Part shown: piece by piece, positions 52,667 through 62,754 of the stretch
Position numbering within the stretch: the first letter of the stretch is position 1
How the letters are laid out: every line of letters starts with the position of its first letter
Assembly: GCA_963708715.1 (NCBI GenBank)
Contig: CAVPSU010000001.1
Location: forward strand, 1,550,001-1,614,000
Reading direction: 5' to 3'
Source: DAIOEK01 sp963708715
Lineage (GTDB): Bacteria; Chloroflexota; Anaerolineae; Anaerolineales; Anaerolineaceae
DNA length: 64,000 nucleotides
Notes under the pieces: generated by a model
The model's input: the letters and a program-made list of their open reading frames with translations, nothing else
Told to the model about the DNA's origin: nothing
The model's database searches: none
Program-made: the position numbers and the translations under genes

Positions 52667-54064
52667 CTACTTTCCACTTTCTGCTTTCTTTGTCTCTTCA
52701 TTACCATCACCGATCTCCGGTTCGCTTCGCAAACCGTCCCCAATCCCCAATGGTTTCCATTTGTCCGCATTCGCGCGCAGACGATGCTCGCCTCCTCCAC
52801 GGTTATGGATGAAATTGAAGCCTTCCGGCTTGATGAACATCTGGTCGCCGTCCAGCATTCCCGAAATGCCTCTCTGTCCCGGTTCTTCCCGTTTACTCAG
52901 GCAGTATGAACACGTGGCGGGATCATGCGGTTGGTAGGTGATTGGCTCTTCGTACGCGGTTACATATCCTTCGTAATTGCGAAGGACCACTTTGTGATCC
53001 GACATGGAGATCATATAGTTGGGCATGACTGGGATTTTACCGCCACCACCCGGAGCATCCACCACATAGGTTGGGACTGCGTATCCGGAGGTGTGCCCGC
53101 GCAGACCTTCGATAATTTCAACACCTTTTGCGATAGGTGTGCGGAAGTGCCCCGCACCTTCGACCAGGTCACACTGATAGAGGTAGTATGGTCGCACCCG
53201 GATCCGAACCAATTCGTGAACCAATTGGCGCTGGATGTGGACACAATCATTGACTCCCGCCAGGAGTACAGACTGGTTCCCGAGAGGAATTCCAGCCCGG
53301 GTCAAGCGGTCACATGCTTCTGCCAATTCACTTGAGATCTCATTCGGATGATTGACATGGATATTCATCCATAACGGGTGAAATTTTTGGAGCATGTCTG
53401 TCAATTCCTGGGTTATCCGCATGGGCATGAAGACCGGAACCCGCGAACCGATCCGGATGATCTCGATATGAGGAATCTCTCGCAGGCGGGATAAGAGTTC
53501 TTCCAATAGCTTGGGCGCCAGGGTGAGTGGATCACCGCCTGAGAGAAGCACGTCCCGTACCTGAGGTGTGTGTTTCAAGTAATCGATTTGGGCTTCAAAA
53601 TCTGCCCGCGAGAAGGTGGCAGATGGATCACCAACGATACGTGAACGGGTGCAGTAGCGGCAATACGAGGCACATTGGGTGGTCACAAGCATTAATACCC
53701 GATCAGGATACCGGTGAACCAATCCCGGGACGGGAGAGTCGCGATCTTCCGCTAAGGAATCTTCCATCATTCCGGTAAAAGATTGGATTTCATCTGCGGT
53801 GGGGATTATCTGCTTTCGGATCGGGTCTTGTGGGTCAGCGGGATCGATGAGCGAGATAAAATATGGGGTTATCTCAACCCTAAATAAACCGGATGTATTC
53901 AACGCTTTCTTTTCACTATCCGTCAAAGGAAGGACTGTTTCAATCTCATCCACAGTATTCAAGCGATGGCTTAGTTGCCAACGCCAATCATTCCATTTTT
54001 CTTCTGGGACATCCTGGAAAACCGGCGCGCGTTTCGAAATAAATTCTCTGGGAGACATAATCAC
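52667..54064 (-). CDS. KamA-type radical SAM lysine 2,3-aminomutase family protein
   Basis: A 465-residue radical SAM/PLP enzyme. The Fe-S motif CASYCRYC binds SAM; PGGGGKIPVMPNY carries the PLP Lys; CSYCLSKREE near the C-terminus matches the zinc-binding segment of lysine 2,3-aminomutase. It is expected to interconvert alpha- and beta-lysine or a related amino acid. The C-terminal 30 residues (ending GNEETKKAESGK) are a low-complexity extension. RBS AGGTGATT. Substrate specificity (lysine or glutamate) is not decided. Confidence 0.88.
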   Translation of the reverse strand: MIMSPREFISKRAPVFQDVPEEKWNDWRWQLSHRLNTVDEIETVLPLTDSEKKALNTSGLFRVEITPYFISLIDPADPQDPIRKQIIPTADEIQSFTGMMEDSLAEDRDSPVPGLVHRYPDRVLMLVTTQCASYCRYCTRSRIVGDPSATFSRADFEAQIDYLKHTPQVRDVLLSGGDPLTLAPKLLEELLSRLREIPHIEIIRIGSRVPVFMPMRITQELTDMLQKFHPLWMNIHVNHPNEISSELAEACDRLTRAGIPLGNQSVLLAGVNDCVHIQRQLVHELVRIRVRPYYLYQCDLVEGAGHFRTPIAKGVEIIEGLRGHTSGYAVPTYVVDAPGGGGKIPVMPNYMISMSDHKVVLRNYEGYVTAYEEPITYQPHDPATCSYCLSKREEPGQRGISGMLDGDQMFIKPEGFNFIHNRGGGEHRLRANADKWKPLGIGDGLRSEPEIGDGNEETKKAESGK

Positions 54065-54310
54065 CTCACTGATTAACTATTCTAGGGTGAATGTGGAGCA
54101 ACAGGTAAGCACCATGACAGGGTATGATTTTATCCGAAATATGGGGGATCGTGGTCTGTACGAAAGAAGCCTGCAAAAAAATTTAATGATTGCAAGGGAG
54201 ACTTCTTAGTTTTCAAAATGCAATACATAAATACAGTGTAGACGGGGATATTGGACAAGTCAATCGGTTGCAACAGTATTAACCTTTTGTAGGAATCCAT
54301 TCTACCTTGC

Positions 54311-54339
54311 TTGACTGTCATTTCTTTGGATGTTATCAT
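54311..54339 (+). promoter_or_regulatory. Promoter of the hrcA-dnaK operon
   Basis: -35 TTGACT (54311-54316), exactly 17 bp, -10 TATCAT (54334-54339). Start point near 54346, so the CIRCE element lies in the extreme 5' leader. The preceding 240 bp after the KamA start hold no ORF that looks real. Confidence 0.8.
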
Positions 54340-54352
54340 TAAACCCGAGGTA

Positions 54353-54379
54353 TTAGCACTCTAGACATGAGAGTGCTAA
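54353..54379 (+). promoter_or_regulatory. CIRCE operator (HrcA binding site)
   Basis: TTAGCACTC (54353-54361), 9-bp spacer, GAGTGCTAA (54371-54379): a perfect consensus CIRCE. It ends 7 bp before the hrcA ATG, where bound HrcA would block transcription and the structured RNA could hinder initiation. Confidence 0.97.
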
Positions 54380-54386
54380 ATTTGAA

Positions 54387-55421
54387 ATGAAAGAATTAAC
54401 TGAACGTCAAAAATTCATTCTGTCACTCGTGATTCACGACTACGTGCAAAACTCACAACCGATCGGTTCGCAATACCTGGTCGATCGGTATAACCTGGAA
54501 TTAAGCCCAGCCACGGTGAGAAATGAGTTGGCTGCTCTCGATGAAGCGGGTTATCTCCACCAGCCTCATACATCTGCCGGAAGAATGCCGACCGATGAAG
54601 GGTATCGATATTTTGTCGGAAGACTGCTTCAGGATACCGATCTGCCTATTACAACGCAGCGAACGATTAGTCATCAGTTCTATCAGAGCCGGCAGGATGT
54701 GGAACAATGGATGAAACTGGCAGTATCCGTATTAGCGCATCAGTCGCATAACGCATCCATCATTACCTCGCCGCACCCGGAAAATGCCCGGATGAAACAT
54801 CTGGAATTAATTGCCACAAGAGGACGTCAGGTCCTCATGGTAATGGTGATGATCGGGGGAGAAATCCGCCAACAGATGCTTAATTTGGCTGACCCAGTCT
54901 CGCAGGAACAACTTTCGGCCAGTGCCAGTAAACTGTCCCAGATCTGCCAGGGACTGGATCTGATCACAATAAAAAATTTGGTGCCACAACTCTCACCTCT
55001 GGAGGAGGATGTTTATAAATTGATCCTCCAGGAGTTGGATGCTTCCTCTGCTGCGGTTTCCGGCGAGGTGTTCATGGATGGGTTGACAAATGTATTAACT
55101 GAGCCTGAATTCGCACAGTCTGAAGATGCGAGAAAAGCGTTGCGATTACTGGAGGAAAGACCCTTATTGGATAATCTCCTGACCCGAACAGGGTTAAACG
55201 CGACCGTTGGCGGAGTTCAAGTATTGATAGGTGGCGAAGGAAACTGGGAAGAATTGAAACAATGCTCAGTTGTCCTTGCCCGATACGGAGTTCCCGGTAT
55301 GGCTACTGGCACTCTGGGCGTGATCGGTCCAACCCGGATGTACTATGGACGAACGATTTCGACGGTTCGTTTTATGGCAGGGCTGCTGAGTGATTTGGTT
55401 ACCACTACGTTGGTTGAGTAG
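54387..55421 (+). CDS. hrcA: Heat-inducible transcription repressor HrcA
   Basis: A 344-residue HrcA: N-terminal winged helix (LTERQKFILSLVIHDYVQNS, SPATVRNELAALDEAGYL, HTSAGRMPTDEGYRYFV), a GAF-like dimerisation domain and the C-terminal TGTLGVIGPTRMYYGRTIS motif. It represses its own operon through CIRCE and is released when GroEL/DnaK are titrated by unfolded protein. First gene of the operon. There is no Shine-Dalgarno sequence; CIRCE occupies that space. Confidence 0.95.
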   Translation: MKELTERQKFILSLVIHDYVQNSQPIGSQYLVDRYNLELSPATVRNELAALDEAGYLHQPHTSAGRMPTDEGYRYFVGRLLQDTDLPITTQRTISHQFYQSRQDVEQWMKLAVSVLAHQSHNASIITSPHPENARMKHLELIATRGRQVLMVMVMIGGEIRQQMLNLADPVSQEQLSASASKLSQICQGLDLITIKNLVPQLSPLEEDVYKLILQELDASSAAVSGEVFMDGLTNVLTEPEFAQSEDARKALRLLEERPLLDNLLTRTGLNATVGGVQVLIGGEGNWEELKQCSVVLARYGVPGMATGTLGVIGPTRMYYGRTISTVRFMAGLLSDLVTTTLVE

Positions 55422-55493
55422 CAAACGTAAATAAAGCTGGACGATGGACGAATAGGACAATTCTTCCGGCGTAATTCTTTGCAGGAGAAATCA

Positions 55494-56030
55494 ATGACCG
55501 AACGAAAGCATAAAACACAACCCGATGAAGAAAGTATGAAGAATACCGCGGCAGACCTCAAAGGACAGATCAAAGATCTACAGGATCAACTAGAATCTCA
55601 GACATCCAAAGCGGGAGAATACTTTGAAGGTTGGCAACGAGAACGAGCGGATTTTGTTAATTACAAAAAACGTATCGAGCGAGATCAGACTCTATCCTAT
55701 CAAAACGCAGTCGGTTCGATCACGAAAAAATACCTGCCGGTAGTAGATGATCTGGAACGTGCCCTTAAAGCACGTCCTTCTACCGAGGAAGGCTCGAAAT
55801 GGGCAGAAGGTATTGAATTGATCTACCGAAAGCTACAGCAAATTCTTGAATCAGATGGCGTAAAGGAGATCAAAGCGGAAGATGAAATGTTTGATCCATC
55901 CCTTCACGAAGCTCTGACTAATGAAGAAAGCTCCGCTCATGAGTGCGGTCAAATTATTGAAGTAGTCCAAAAAGGATACCTGATTGGCGACCGTGTCATA
56001 AGACCGGCGCTGGTAAGGGTAGCACGCTAG
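55494..56030 (+). CDS. grpE: Nucleotide exchange factor GrpE
   Basis: A 178-residue GrpE: an acidic N-terminal coiled coil (KGQIKDLQDQLESQ, FEGWQRERADFVNYKKRIER) and the C-terminal beta domain (FDPSLHEALTNEES, VVQKGYLIGDRVIRPALVRV). It releases ADP from DnaK. The ATG at 55494 follows GCAGGAGAAATCA; the in-frame ATG at 55479 lies upstream of that ribosome-binding site. 10 bp before dnaK. Confidence 0.93.
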   Translation: MTERKHKTQPDEESMKNTAADLKGQIKDLQDQLESQTSKAGEYFEGWQRERADFVNYKKRIERDQTLSYQNAVGSITKKYLPVVDDLERALKARPSTEEGSKWAEGIELIYRKLQQILESDGVKEIKAEDEMFDPSLHEALTNEESSAHECGQIIEVVQKGYLIGDRVIRPALVRVAR

Positions 56031-56040
56031 GAGAACAAAC

Positions 56041-57969
56041 ATGGGAAAAGTTATCGGAATTGATCTGGGTACTACCAACTCTGTTGTTGCCGTCATGCAA
56101 GGCGGTGAGCCAGTCGTAATCCCTTCCGCTGAAGGAGAACGTCTTATCCCTTCGGTCGTCGCCGTGAATAAAAACCACGAACGGCTGGTTGGGCGGGTTG
56201 CTCGAAACCAGTCTATCGTTAATGCGGAAAACACCGTATTTTCAATCAAACGCTTCATGGGGCGTAAATATGATGACACGGAAGTGCAGCATACCTTGAA
56301 GCGCATTCCATATCATATCGGTAAGGCACCCAATGGCGATGTGCGTGTCACCCTGGATGGAAAAGAATATTCACCTCCAGAAGTCTCTGCCATGGTGTTA
56401 TCCAAACTAAAAGCCGATGCCGAAGCCTATCTGGGAGAATCTGTCACTCAGGCTGTGATTACTGTTCCGGCATATTTTAATGATGCGCAGCGGAATGCCA
56501 CCAAAGATGCCGGGAAAATTGCCGGGCTTGAAGTGTTGCGAATTATTAATGAACCGACCGCCTCCTCCCTGGCGTATGGACTCGATAAAAAGAAGAATGA
56601 AACCATCGCGGTCTATGACCTGGGTGGAGGTACCTTTGATATTTCTATCCTGGACGTCGGAGACGGCGTATTCCAGGTCCGTTCGACTTCCGGCGATACT
56701 TTCCTGGGTGGAGATGATTTTGATCAGCGCCTGCTGGATTACTTTGTCGACGAATTTAAAAAGAGTAACGGTATCGATCTACGTAATGACCGGCAGTCTT
56801 TGCAACGATTGAAGGAAGCAGCTGAAAAAGCCAAGATCGAACTTTCGAGCACGATGCAAGCGGAGATCAACTTACCCTACATCACCGCAGATGCCAGTGG
56901 TCCAAAGCACCTGGTCATGACCCTGACCCGTGCAAAATTGGAACAGTTGACCGGCGATCTCGTCCAGAAAACCCTGGATCCTGTTCGGAAGGCATTATCT
57001 GATGCCCAACTAACAACAGCAGATATCGATGAGATTGTTCTGGTTGGTGGGATGACCCGTATGCCGCTGGTACAGGAAACCGTTCGGCGAGAATTTGGCA
57101 AGGATCCCCACAAAGGGGTTAATCCAGATGAAGTTGTCGCGATTGGGGCTGCGATCCAGGCTGGTGTTCTGGGTGGCGAAGTGAAAGATATTTTGCTGCT
57201 CGATGTCACACCGCTCACACTATCAGTCGAGACATACGGAAATGTAGCGACACCATTGATCGAACGCAATACCACTATCCCGACCCGGAAGAGCCAGGTA
57301 TTTTCCACCGCTTCAGATAATCAGAACCAGGTCGAGATCCATGTCCTTCAGGGCGAGCGCACCATGGCGGCGGATAATAAGAGCCTTGGTAGGTTCACAC
57401 TGGATGGCATCCCTTCCGCGCCCCGTGGTGTTCCTCAAATTGAGGTAACCTTTGATATCGACGCCAATGGCATCCTTAAGGTGACTGCCCAGGATAAAGC
57501 CACCGGTCGCAGCCAGCACATTACGATCACAGCATCTTCCGGTCTATCTGAGTCAGAAATTGATAAGATGCGGCAGGAAGCGGAAGCTCATGCTGACGAC
57601 GACAAAAAGCGCAAAGATCTAATTGAAGCCCGCAACCATGCGGATAACCTGATCTATACCACCGAAAAGACCATCCGCGATCTGGGTGATAAAGTGCCTG
57701 CTGAGATGAAGTCTAAAGCAGAGGAAGCCTCCAAAAAACTGAAAGAACTCATGCCATCCGATGATGTGGATGTGATCAAGAAAGCAACCGATGAACTGGG
57801 GCAGATCCTGCAGGGAATTGGTGCTGCATCCTACCAGCAGGCAGGTCCAGCAACAGGTGCTCCGGAAGGTGATGCGGGTCAGGCGAATAATCCAACCGAA
57901 GGTCCAGCCAATGGTCAGACCCCACCGGGTGGCGAAGATGTTGTCGAAGGCGAGTTTAAAAGCGTATAA
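56041..57969 (+). CDS. dnaK: Chaperone DnaK (Hsp70)
   Basis: A 642-residue Hsp70. Signatures: GIDLGTTNSVVAV at the N-terminus, VYDLGGGTFDISILDV, VGGMTRMPLVQ, the linker LLLDVTPLTLSVET, and a substrate-binding domain followed by a helical lid and a Gly/Pro/Gln-rich disordered tail ending VVEGEFKSV. The C-terminal motif matches the usual EEVD-like acidic end of bacterial DnaK. Central ATP-dependent folding chaperone with GrpE and DnaJ. Confidence 0.97.
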   Translation: MGKVIGIDLGTTNSVVAVMQGGEPVVIPSAEGERLIPSVVAVNKNHERLVGRVARNQSIVNAENTVFSIKRFMGRKYDDTEVQHTLKRIPYHIGKAPNGDVRVTLDGKEYSPPEVSAMVLSKLKADAEAYLGESVTQAVITVPAYFNDAQRNATKDAGKIAGLEVLRIINEPTASSLAYGLDKKKNETIAVYDLGGGTFDISILDVGDGVFQVRSTSGDTFLGGDDFDQRLLDYFVDEFKKSNGIDLRNDRQSLQRLKEAAEKAKIELSSTMQAEINLPYITADASGPKHLVMTLTRAKLEQLTGDLVQKTLDPVRKALSDAQLTTADIDEIVLVGGMTRMPLVQETVRREFGKDPHKGVNPDEVVAIGAAIQAGVLGGEVKDILLLDVTPLTLSVETYGNVATPLIERNTTIPTRKSQVFSTASDNQNQVEIHVLQGERTMAADNKSLGRFTLDGIPSAPRGVPQIEVTFDIDANGILKVTAQDKATGRSQHITITASSGLSESEIDKMRQEAEAHADDDKKRKDLIEARNHADNLIYTTEKTIRDLGDKVPAEMKSKAEEASKKLKELMPSDDVDVIKKATDELGQILQGIGAASYQQAGPATGAPEGDAGQANNPTEGPANGQTPPGGEDVVEGEFKSV

Positions 57970-57996
57970 CAATTTGTTTTGATACCTGTGTAATCT

Positions 57997-58035
57997 CACG
58001 GAGGGCGCAAAGAAAATCTCTTTGTGTTCTCTGTG
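57997..58035 (+). repeat. dnaK-dnaJ intergenic hairpin
   Basis: CACGGAG (57997-58003) with CTCTGTG (58029-58035, one G-U pair) encloses CAAAGA (58008-58013) with TCTTTG (58019-58024). It sits in the 81-bp gap between dnaK and dnaJ and may protect or attenuate the transcript. The sequence resembles the dispersed CTCTGTG-type palindromes seen in many bacterial genomes. Confidence 0.55.
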
Positions 58036-58050
58036 ATTTGAATGGAGAAT

Positions 58051-59172
58051 ATGGCACAACGTGACTATTATGAAGTATTGGGTGTCAATAAAGCTGCTTC
58101 CCCGGATGAGCTGAAATCCGCTTTCCGGTCTTTAGCGCGAAAGTACCACCCGGATATTAATAAGGAACACGACGCGGAAGAAAAATTCAAAGAAATCAAT
58201 GAAGCGTATGCGATCCTGTCCGATCCCGAGAAAAGAGCTGCCTACGATCGATACGGTTTCTCCGGCTTAAATGGCATGGGCGGAATGCCTGATTTCTCTT
58301 CAGTTGATCTTAGCGATCTTTTCAGTGAATTCTTTGGGTTTGGCTCTATGGGTGGCTCCAGCAGGCGTTCGCGTACTGCACCCCGCCGTGGACAAGACCT
58401 GGGTATGCATCTGAAATTGTCGTTTGAAGAGGCCATTTTTGGTGTAGAGAAAGAGATCCAATTCGACCGTGATGAGGTTTGTTCCACTTGCCGGGGCACT
58501 GGTGCGGAACCCGGGACTCAACCTGCGAAATGTTCCACCTGTTCTGGAAAAGGTGAAGTTCGACAGGTTCGCCAGACATTTTTGGGCTCCATGGTACAGG
58601 TTACAACCTGTCCAACTTGTAATGGAAGCGGTGAAATCATCAGTTCTCCCTGTAAAGTCTGCCGGGGAAATGGTTTTGAGCGAAAACATGTGAAGAAGAG
58701 TGTCGTGGTACCGGCCGGGGTAGATACAGGAACTCAGATCCGACTTGCGGGCGAAGGTCAACCTGGTGCGTACGGCGGACCGAATGGAAATCTCTTTATC
58801 GAAGTCGATGTAACAGCTCACAAATTCTTTGAACGCCGTCAGAATGATATTTACCTGAATCTGAGTATCAACATTGCGCAGGCAACTCTTGGCTCGGAAA
58901 TTCAAGTCCCAACGGTGGATGGAAATACGACCCTTAAAATCCCATCCGGAACTCAACCAGGTAAGATATTCACCTTACGTGGAAAAGGTGTACCCCACCT
59001 GAAATCATCCGCCCGGGGAGACCAGAAGGTGATCGTCACCGTGGATATACCTACAAAATTGGATGACGCTCAACGAGGTCTGATGGAAGAATTGGCAAAA
59101 ACATTAGGTACTGAAGTGAAGCCAACCGAAAAGAGCTTTGTGGATATTCTCAAAGAGGTGTTCGGTGGCTGA
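58051..59172 (+). CDS. dnaJ: Chaperone DnaJ (Hsp40, type I)
   Basis: A 373-residue type I DnaJ: J domain with HPD (KYHPDINKEH), Gly-rich region, four zinc-binding repeats (CSTCRGTG, CSTCSGKG, CPTCNGSG, CKVCRGNG), and the C-terminal substrate domains. It delivers clients to DnaK. The ATG at 58051 has a GGAGAAT ribosome-binding site; an in-frame ATG at 58042 is less likely. Its 3' end overlaps prmA by 8 bp. Confidence 0.95.
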   Translation: MAQRDYYEVLGVNKAASPDELKSAFRSLARKYHPDINKEHDAEEKFKEINEAYAILSDPEKRAAYDRYGFSGLNGMGGMPDFSSVDLSDLFSEFFGFGSMGGSSRRSRTAPRRGQDLGMHLKLSFEEAIFGVEKEIQFDRDEVCSTCRGTGAEPGTQPAKCSTCSGKGEVRQVRQTFLGSMVQVTTCPTCNGSGEIISSPCKVCRGNGFERKHVKKSVVVPAGVDTGTQIRLAGEGQPGAYGGPNGNLFIEVDVTAHKFFERRQNDIYLNLSINIAQATLGSEIQVPTVDGNTTLKIPSGTQPGKIFTLRGKGVPHLKSSARGDQKVIVTVDIPTKLDDAQRGLMEELAKTLGTEVKPTEKSFVDILKEVFGG

Positions 59173-60088
59173 ACCCCGTTGGTTGGAAGTCTCGTTCGAG
59201 GTGAACGGCGAAATGGCTGAAGCCCTTTCTTATGTGTTAGGTCGCTTCGTAGAAGGGGGAGTAGCCGTAGAAAGTGGCGTCCGCTTCGATGATGCTGAAG
59301 ATGAAGGTACTCCGATCGGACCGGTTCGAGTATTTGGCTATCTTCCTGTTGATAACGAATTGGAGAATACACGCCAAAAATTGGAAGAAGCAATTTGGTA
59401 TTTAAGCAAGATCCAGGAGGTCCCCAACCCGGTCTACACCCCCATAGAAGACCAGGACTGGATGAATTCCTGGAAGCAGCATTACAAGCCCATCGAAATC
59501 GGTAAAACATTAATGATCGTTCCCGCCTGGATGGACCCTGACACACATGGACGAATCCCATTGCGGATCGATCCGAGTATGGCGTTTGGTACAGGGACCC
59601 ACCCCACAACGCAACTTTGTTTAGGCATGCTGGAAAAATACTTTCGTAAAGACATAATCACACTGGATATAGGATGTGGTTCAGGCATCCTGTCCATCGC
59701 CGCGCTCAAAATGGGGGCTAAAAAGGCGATTGGGGTGGATATTGATCCAATCTCTGTAAAAGTCAGCCAAGAGAATGCGACTCTCAACCGGGTTCAAGAC
59801 CGTTTGAAAGTCTATCAAGGCTCGGTAAACGAACTCCTATCCGGGATTGCAGATATTATTGAATCACCGCTGGTGATGGCAAATATTCTTGCCCCTGTCA
59901 TTCTCCGCTTATTTGAAACTGGAATGGATCGCCTGGTTTCCACCGGTGGAATCATTTTGCTTTCCGGAATCCTGGATCATCAGGCCGATGAGGTGATCAA
60001 AGCTGGAAAACAAAAAGGATTGTTCCTGCTTGAGAAAGCCCAAATAGCTGACTGGGTTGGACTGGCTATGGGTAGATCTACGATCTAA
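59165..60088 (+). CDS. prmA: Ribosomal protein L11 methyltransferase PrmA
   Basis: A 307-residue SAM-dependent methyltransferase: N-terminal substrate-recognition domain (WLEVSFEVNG), linker with DWMNSWKQHYKPI, and Rossmann motifs (AFGTGTHPTTQL, TLDIGCGSGILSIAALKMGAK in part, VDIDPISV, VMANILAPVI). It trimethylates L11 in the GTPase centre. The GTG at 59165 is chosen because it gives the family N-terminus and overlaps the dnaJ stop; a further upstream ATG would run 35 bp into dnaJ. Association with dnaJ is typical. Confidence 0.92.
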   Translation: MAEPRWLEVSFEVNGEMAEALSYVLGRFVEGGVAVESGVRFDDAEDEGTPIGPVRVFGYLPVDNELENTRQKLEEAIWYLSKIQEVPNPVYTPIEDQDWMNSWKQHYKPIEIGKTLMIVPAWMDPDTHGRIPLRIDPSMAFGTGTHPTTQLCLGMLEKYFRKDIITLDIGCGSGILSIAALKMGAKKAIGVDIDPISVKVSQENATLNRVQDRLKVYQGSVNELLSGIADIIESPLVMANILAPVILRLFETGMDRLVSTGGIILLSGILDHQADEVIKAGKQKGLFLLEKAQIADWVGLAMGRSTI

Positions 60089-60177
60089 GAGATATCTGCG
60101 CCAAATCAATTATTTACACTCCCTTTACGCTATAAAGAGTAATATTTTGTTTTAATCAGTGTTAGGGACAAGAATTC

Positions 60178-62754
60178 ATGATCGAACAGAGCCGACGAAA
60201 AATAAGCATATCGATGTTGGTCACGGCGATCGTTCTACTCGTCACAGTAATACCTTTACTTTTGGTTGGCGTTATAACTTACACAACAGCGAAAAAAAAT
60301 CTGATCGAACAAAGCTATGCTTTCAGTTCTGATCTATTGACAGTCCGGGGACAGAATCTCAAGAACACGCTGGACACGATACATTCCCTATCAGATAAAA
60401 TTTCAGATACCTATTTCATCTCGGAATTTAATCAGTATGGAGCTACCAACCCGCAACCAGTCGTGAATGTGTATGAGCTTCAGCGTAATCTTCGGACATA
60501 CCTTGGAATTCAGGGGATAAAGACCATTGATGTGGCATTCTTAAACGGAAATATACTAACGACCCGTCTTCTGGTTGACCCTAAAACTTTATACTCTAAA
60601 TCCATGATTGAAAGCCTACTCAAGAAGAGTATCGAATCGGCAACAGGCTGTTATTTTTCGAATGAGGTCATCCTCGAGGATGGAGAAACATCGAATAAAT
60701 TGATGTCGGCGGTCCGTCCGGTCCATCGATCGGGGTTACCCGGCAATGAGGTCATTGGGATCTTGGTCATCACTTTCCCGTTGGAACTGGTTCCTTACGA
60801 CGGTGCGCGAGAAGTGTCTGGTGTTTATCCTGACTATGCATTGATCGATCTGGACGGACATTTACTGAATAAAGATGCTCCAGATTACCTTACACCGGAA
60901 GTGATGTCCGAAATACTTCCAAGTTTTGATTCGATCAACGGATATATCACCCAATCGATCGAAGGGAAACTGTATCTCTTTTCATACAGAAAGATGGATC
61001 CTCCGGACGCTTACCTGGTTTCATCAGTTCCGTTGAACAGTCTTGAGCGATTGTCCTCAACACTATTAGGTAATTCGACCCTGGTCTTATTCATCTCCAT
61101 CCTCATTTCCTTGTCTGTAGGTTTAATCACGATATCCGTGATACTTCTGCCATTTAATAAGGTATTAAAGGCTGTTCAGCAGATTAAAAGTGGTCGTCCG
61201 GATTGGACTGTACGATCCCCTGCTTCACCCATCCGTGAATTGGACGCATTATCGAACTGGTTCAATACTTATATTGAGACAGAAAAGACTCACCAAGACA
61301 CCGAAAAAGCACTGAACAACAGCGAAAAAAGATATCACAGCCTTTTTGAAGATTCGCCGATTCCCCTTTGGGAAGAGGATTTTTCTGATGTGATCAAGGG
61401 AATTAATGAACTGCCTCTTAGCAACCATAGCCTGGAAGAGTACTTGGTAAAACATCCAGACCAGGTTATCCGATTGATAAGTAAATTAAGAATTCTCGAT
61501 GTCAATCAAGCAACGCTATCACTATACAAAGCCCCAACCAAACAGCAGATCATTGAAAATACCGATAAGATATTCCAAAATGTAAATATCACTCAGGTGC
61601 GGCAGGAACTCCTCGAGATGTTCGGGCGTACCAAAGTATTTGAAATGGTCGTGGAGAATTCCACGTTCGAAGGGGAAGTCGCCAATATTCGTATGCGTTG
61701 GTCAGTATTCCCTGGCTATGAAGAGAATATGGGACGTGTAATTGTCAGCACAATGGATATAACGCAGGAAATGAAGGATGAATTATTAAAATCCACAGTG
61801 ATGCAGATCACCCAGGAAGCCAGCAGCGCAGCCACACTTCAGGAGCTGTATCATTCCATCCACTGGACTTTGTCCAAGATCATGCCTGCTGATAATTTAT
61901 ATATTGCTTTGTATGATGACGAAACCGGGATGATCTCATTCCCCTATTTCGTGGATCAATATGATGAACCACCGGAACCTCATACGTTTGGTAATGGATG
62001 GACCGAATATGTAATCCGGACGGGGAAACCATCTTTACTCTCTCGTGATCAAGTCATGAAGCTGCAGGAAGAAGAGGGGATCAGCAACAGTGGAGCTGAT
62101 TCGATTGACTGGCTGGGCGTACCACTGATAGTAAAAGACCGGACCATCGGAGTCCTGGCGGTACAAACTTATGAAGCGGGGACCCGGTACAACCAGGAGC
62201 ATTGTGATTGGTTAACCATCGTTTCCACTCAAATCGCCATGGCGATAGACCGGAAGAAAGCTGAAGAGGCGCTCAAGTATTCAAGCACGCATGATAAGTT
62301 AACCGGTTTATATAATCGGGCATATTTCGAAGAAGAAGTCTTACGTCTGGCGACCGGCAGGCAGAATCCAGTAGGTGTGATTATGATGGATGTGGATGGA
62401 CTTAAAGAGACGAACGATACCTGCGGGCATGCCGAAGGTGATGAGGTGCTTCGTACTACTTCCAGGATTCTTCAACAAGCGTTTCGTACGAATGATCTGG
62501 TCGCCCGGATCGGTGGAGATGAATTCGTGGTCCTGCTACCGTATTCAACCTGCACCGTTGTGAACAAGGCGATCGTACGGATTGGTAAGTTTATGGAAAA
62601 GAATAATCACTCTACCGATTGTGCTGCAGTGTCATTATCCATGGGTATGGCATGTACTGGAGATGGCGTCTCGCTCAATGACGCTATTAAATTGGCCGAT
62701 CAGCGAATGTATGAAGAGAAATCCCAACGAAGGATGACCAGAACTACCCCATAG
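60178..62754 (+). CDS. Sensor diguanylate cyclase (Cache-HAMP-PAS-GAF-GGDEF)
   Basis: An 858-residue membrane sensor. One helix near the N-terminus (about 13-35), an extracytoplasmic Cache-like domain to about 290, a second helix (about 300-325) with a HAMP segment, a PAS-like domain (about 385-535), a GAF domain (about 550-690) and a C-terminal GGDEF domain. The active loop is GGDEF (779-783), and RTND five residues before it is an RxxD inhibitory site. It should make cyclic di-GMP in response to an external ligand. The gene converges with the M48 peptidase and overlaps its 3' end by 11 bp. Confidence 0.9.
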   Translation: MIEQSRRKISISMLVTAIVLLVTVIPLLLVGVITYTTAKKNLIEQSYAFSSDLLTVRGQNLKNTLDTIHSLSDKISDTYFISEFNQYGATNPQPVVNVYELQRNLRTYLGIQGIKTIDVAFLNGNILTTRLLVDPKTLYSKSMIESLLKKSIESATGCYFSNEVILEDGETSNKLMSAVRPVHRSGLPGNEVIGILVITFPLELVPYDGAREVSGVYPDYALIDLDGHLLNKDAPDYLTPEVMSEILPSFDSINGYITQSIEGKLYLFSYRKMDPPDAYLVSSVPLNSLERLSSTLLGNSTLVLFISILISLSVGLITISVILLPFNKVLKAVQQIKSGRPDWTVRSPASPIRELDALSNWFNTYIETEKTHQDTEKALNNSEKRYHSLFEDSPIPLWEEDFSDVIKGINELPLSNHSLEEYLVKHPDQVIRLISKLRILDVNQATLSLYKAPTKQQIIENTDKIFQNVNITQVRQELLEMFGRTKVFEMVVENSTFEGEVANIRMRWSVFPGYEENMGRVIVSTMDITQEMKDELLKSTVMQITQEASSAATLQELYHSIHWTLSKIMPADNLYIALYDDETGMISFPYFVDQYDEPPEPHTFGNGWTEYVIRTGKPSLLSRDQVMKLQEEEGISNSGADSIDWLGVPLIVKDRTIGVLAVQTYEAGTRYNQEHCDWLTIVSTQIAMAIDRKKAEEALKYSSTHDKLTGLYNRAYFEEEVLRLATGRQNPVGVIMMDVDGLKETNDTCGHAEGDEVLRTTSRILQQAFRTNDLVARIGGDEFVVLLPYSTCTVVNKAIVRIGKFMEKNNHSTDCAAVSLSMGMACTGDGVSLNDAIKLADQRMYEEKSQRRMTRTTP